Origin: Rebecca billardiae RCC1528
Taxonomy: Eukaryota > Haptophyta
DNA length: 64,000 bases
Assembly: GCA_965240325.2 (NCBI GenBank)
Contig: OZ251223.1
Span: 1,116,001-1,180,000 of the forward strand
Direction: 5' to 3'
The translations under genes and the position numbers were made by a program. Under the pieces are notes generated by a model. It was not told the DNA's origin. It did not search any database and was given only the letters and a program-made list of their open reading frames with translations. Below, one piece after another: positions 62,939-64,000 of the stretch (positions are counted from its first letter, which is position 1; every line of letters begins with the position of its first letter).

Positions 62939-64000
62939 TCAGGCCAGCGTCGACTGCTGCGCGGTCGCCTCTGACAGATTCCAATACCGCCGCCATGCCC
63001 ACTGCCGCCGCGGCCAGTCGCCCGCCATCCGGTTGGAGTTGCTGGTGTGCTGCTGGCGCAGTCCGGCGTCGGCATCCGCGTGGCGGTCGTCAGCGCGCAA
63101 CGCACCGCCAGTGCCGGCCTCCGCCGCCTTAGCCAGCGGCCCGCCGCACAGCACCACGGGCTCTCCTCGCTCGAGCTCAAGATTGCGCCGCAGGTACGCG
63201 ACCGAGCCAGCGGGTGCGCAAGTCGAGTGCGCTCGCACCCAGTCGAAGATCTGCTCGCACCAGGCGAGCGCGAGGCGCGTGCAGTCGGCTGGGAGCACCC
63301 CTGGCACGGCGGGCGCGAGTGGCTCGCAGCGTCCGCGGCACGAGCCGTCCGCCGGACCGCCGGCCGGGCAGCGCTGCCGCAGCACAGCCGTCGGCGGGTC
63401 GGCCGAGTACCGGAGCGTGCACGCGGCGCTGTCCACGGAGAGCTGGGGCGCGACGTCTGGGCCGCGCCGCACCATCGGCCACGGCGTCCGCGTCCACACG
63501 TCGTCGCAGTACGCGAGCGGCCACAGCCGCTGCGCCGTCGAGAACGAGTTCAACGGCAAGGTATTGATCGAATGCCTCAGCGGGGCCACTGCTGGAGTCC
63601 CCGCGGGCGAGCGCGCCATGCGTCCCGGAGGTGGCGTGCCCTGTCGCACGTGCGCGCGCAGCACCTCGAGGGGGCCCATGGGCAGGCCCAGCACCGCGCC
63701 GGGGAGGCCAACCATTGGGGACATGCGCAAGTTCGGGTCCACGAGCAGCGTGCGCCCCGAGCCCCGCTCGATCCGGAAGTCGCACTGGCCGGCGCCCGTG
63801 AAGCCGAGCGCGCGCATCAGCAGGCCAAACGAGCGCGCCGCCTCGGGCAGGTTGGCCGTGCGAAACATCATGCCACGCCCTGTCTCGCCTGCGTGTGCGA
63901 GAGGGACGTAGCCGAAGCCAGCGACCACCTCGCCGTCGACCACCGTGCCCACCCACGACACCGTCACGCCCTCCACCCACGCCTCCAGCAGCAGGCTCGT
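62939..64000 (-). CDS. ATP-grasp-like protein, C-terminal part, cut by the right edge
   Basis: The minus-strand frame is open from the window end down to the stop at 62939 (353 residues visible). It begins TSLLLEAWVEGVTVSWVGTV, which fits the strand of ATP-grasp enzymes carrying the VEEYxxGxE motif, continues with a VVDGEVVAGFGYV strand, and reaches LGFTGAGQCDFRIERGSGRT followed by LLVDPNLRMSPMV, the usual place of the Mg-binding Asp/Glu and Asn (normally E-x-N-P-R; here D-P-N-L-R). The rest is Cys and Arg rich without a known domain. ATP-grasp enzymes ligate a carboxylate to an amine or thiol through an acyl phosphate. The substrate is unknown and the N-terminal ATP-binding half lies outside the window. 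Confidence 0.55.
   Translation of the reverse strand, partial: TSLLLEAWVEGVTVSWVGTVVDGEVVAGFGYVPLAHAGETGRGMMFRTANLPEAARSFGLLMRALGFTGAGQCDFRIERGSGRTLLVDPNLRMSPMVGLPGAVLGLPMGPLEVLRAHVRQGTPPPGRMARSPAGTPAVAPLRHSINTLPLNSFSTAQRLWPLAYCDDVWTRTPWPMVRRGPDVAPQLSVDSAACTLRYSADPPTAVLRQRCPAGGPADGSCRGRCEPLAPAVPGVLPADCTRLALAWCEQIFDWVRAHSTCAPAGSVAYLRRNLELERGEPVVLCGGPLAKAAEAGTGGALRADDRHADADAGLRQQHTSNSNRMAGDWPRRQWAWRRYWNLSEATAQQSTLA

Overview
The window reads as nuclear DNA of a GC-rich unicellular eukaryotic alga. The genes carry short GT-AG introns (about 100-220 bp). Eukaryote-specific products are present: a strawberry-notch helicase, a PX/BAR sorting nexin, a full-length ABCC transporter, a multi-domain FKBP, a Golgi-type sulfotransferase and an ACL4-like TPR chaperone. 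Two plastid-type proteins (a double-domain Cpn20 and a PLGG1/LrgB carrier) start with signal peptides, which fits a plastid of secondary origin. Together with Sel1-MYND proteins and cysteine-rich GCTD repeats this suggests a haptophyte-like alga. That assignment is inference; no rRNA, tRNA or organelle gene was seen.

Layout. Positions 1-2854 hold the start of a possible secreted protein leaving the left edge and two related GC-rich fold-back elements. An acyltransferase-3 gene (2855-4447) follows, then a spacer with a candidate terminal-inverted-repeat element, a heparanase-like GH79 gene on the minus strand (6322-8442) and, head to head with it, an ABCC transporter (8635-13428). The centre (15656-24109, minus) is a giant predicted surface protein: signal peptide, long Pro-rich stalk, 25 GCTD-type Cys repeats, an unassigned globular region, 27 more repeats, a second Pro-rich stretch, one membrane helix and a cytoplasmic tail. 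It is flanked by two loci (13533-14672 and 26117-28020) that share end sequences in mirrored order and look like copies of one uncharacterised element.

From 29 kb onward the genes are mostly head-to-head pairs: TIM21/COA1-like with CPN20, PLGG1 with a LacA/Maa acetyltransferase, ACL4 with a small ubiquitin-like membrane protein, FKBP-TPR with a sorting nexin, strawberry notch with a Sel1-MYND protein, and a coiled-coil membrane protein with a second Sel1-MYND protein. Start codons within a pair lie 160-405 bp apart. Convergent ends are separated by 0.8-2.2 kb of lower-GC, low-complexity sequence rich in microsatellites and hairpins. A sulfotransferase (46065-48048) lies downstream of strawberry notch. 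Between the two Sel1-MYND paralogues sits an RNase H/zinc-knuckle ORF that looks like the 3' part of a non-LTR retrotransposon, bounded by (CA)n tracts. The right edge cuts an ATP-grasp-like gene.

Likely cellular roles: surface and glycan biology (GCTD protein, heparanase, sulfotransferase, acyltransferases), plastid function (CPN20, PLGG1), trafficking (sorting nexin), and protein assembly scaffolds (FKBP-TPR, ACL4, Sel1-MYND). All gene models were derived by reading frames and splice sites by eye.
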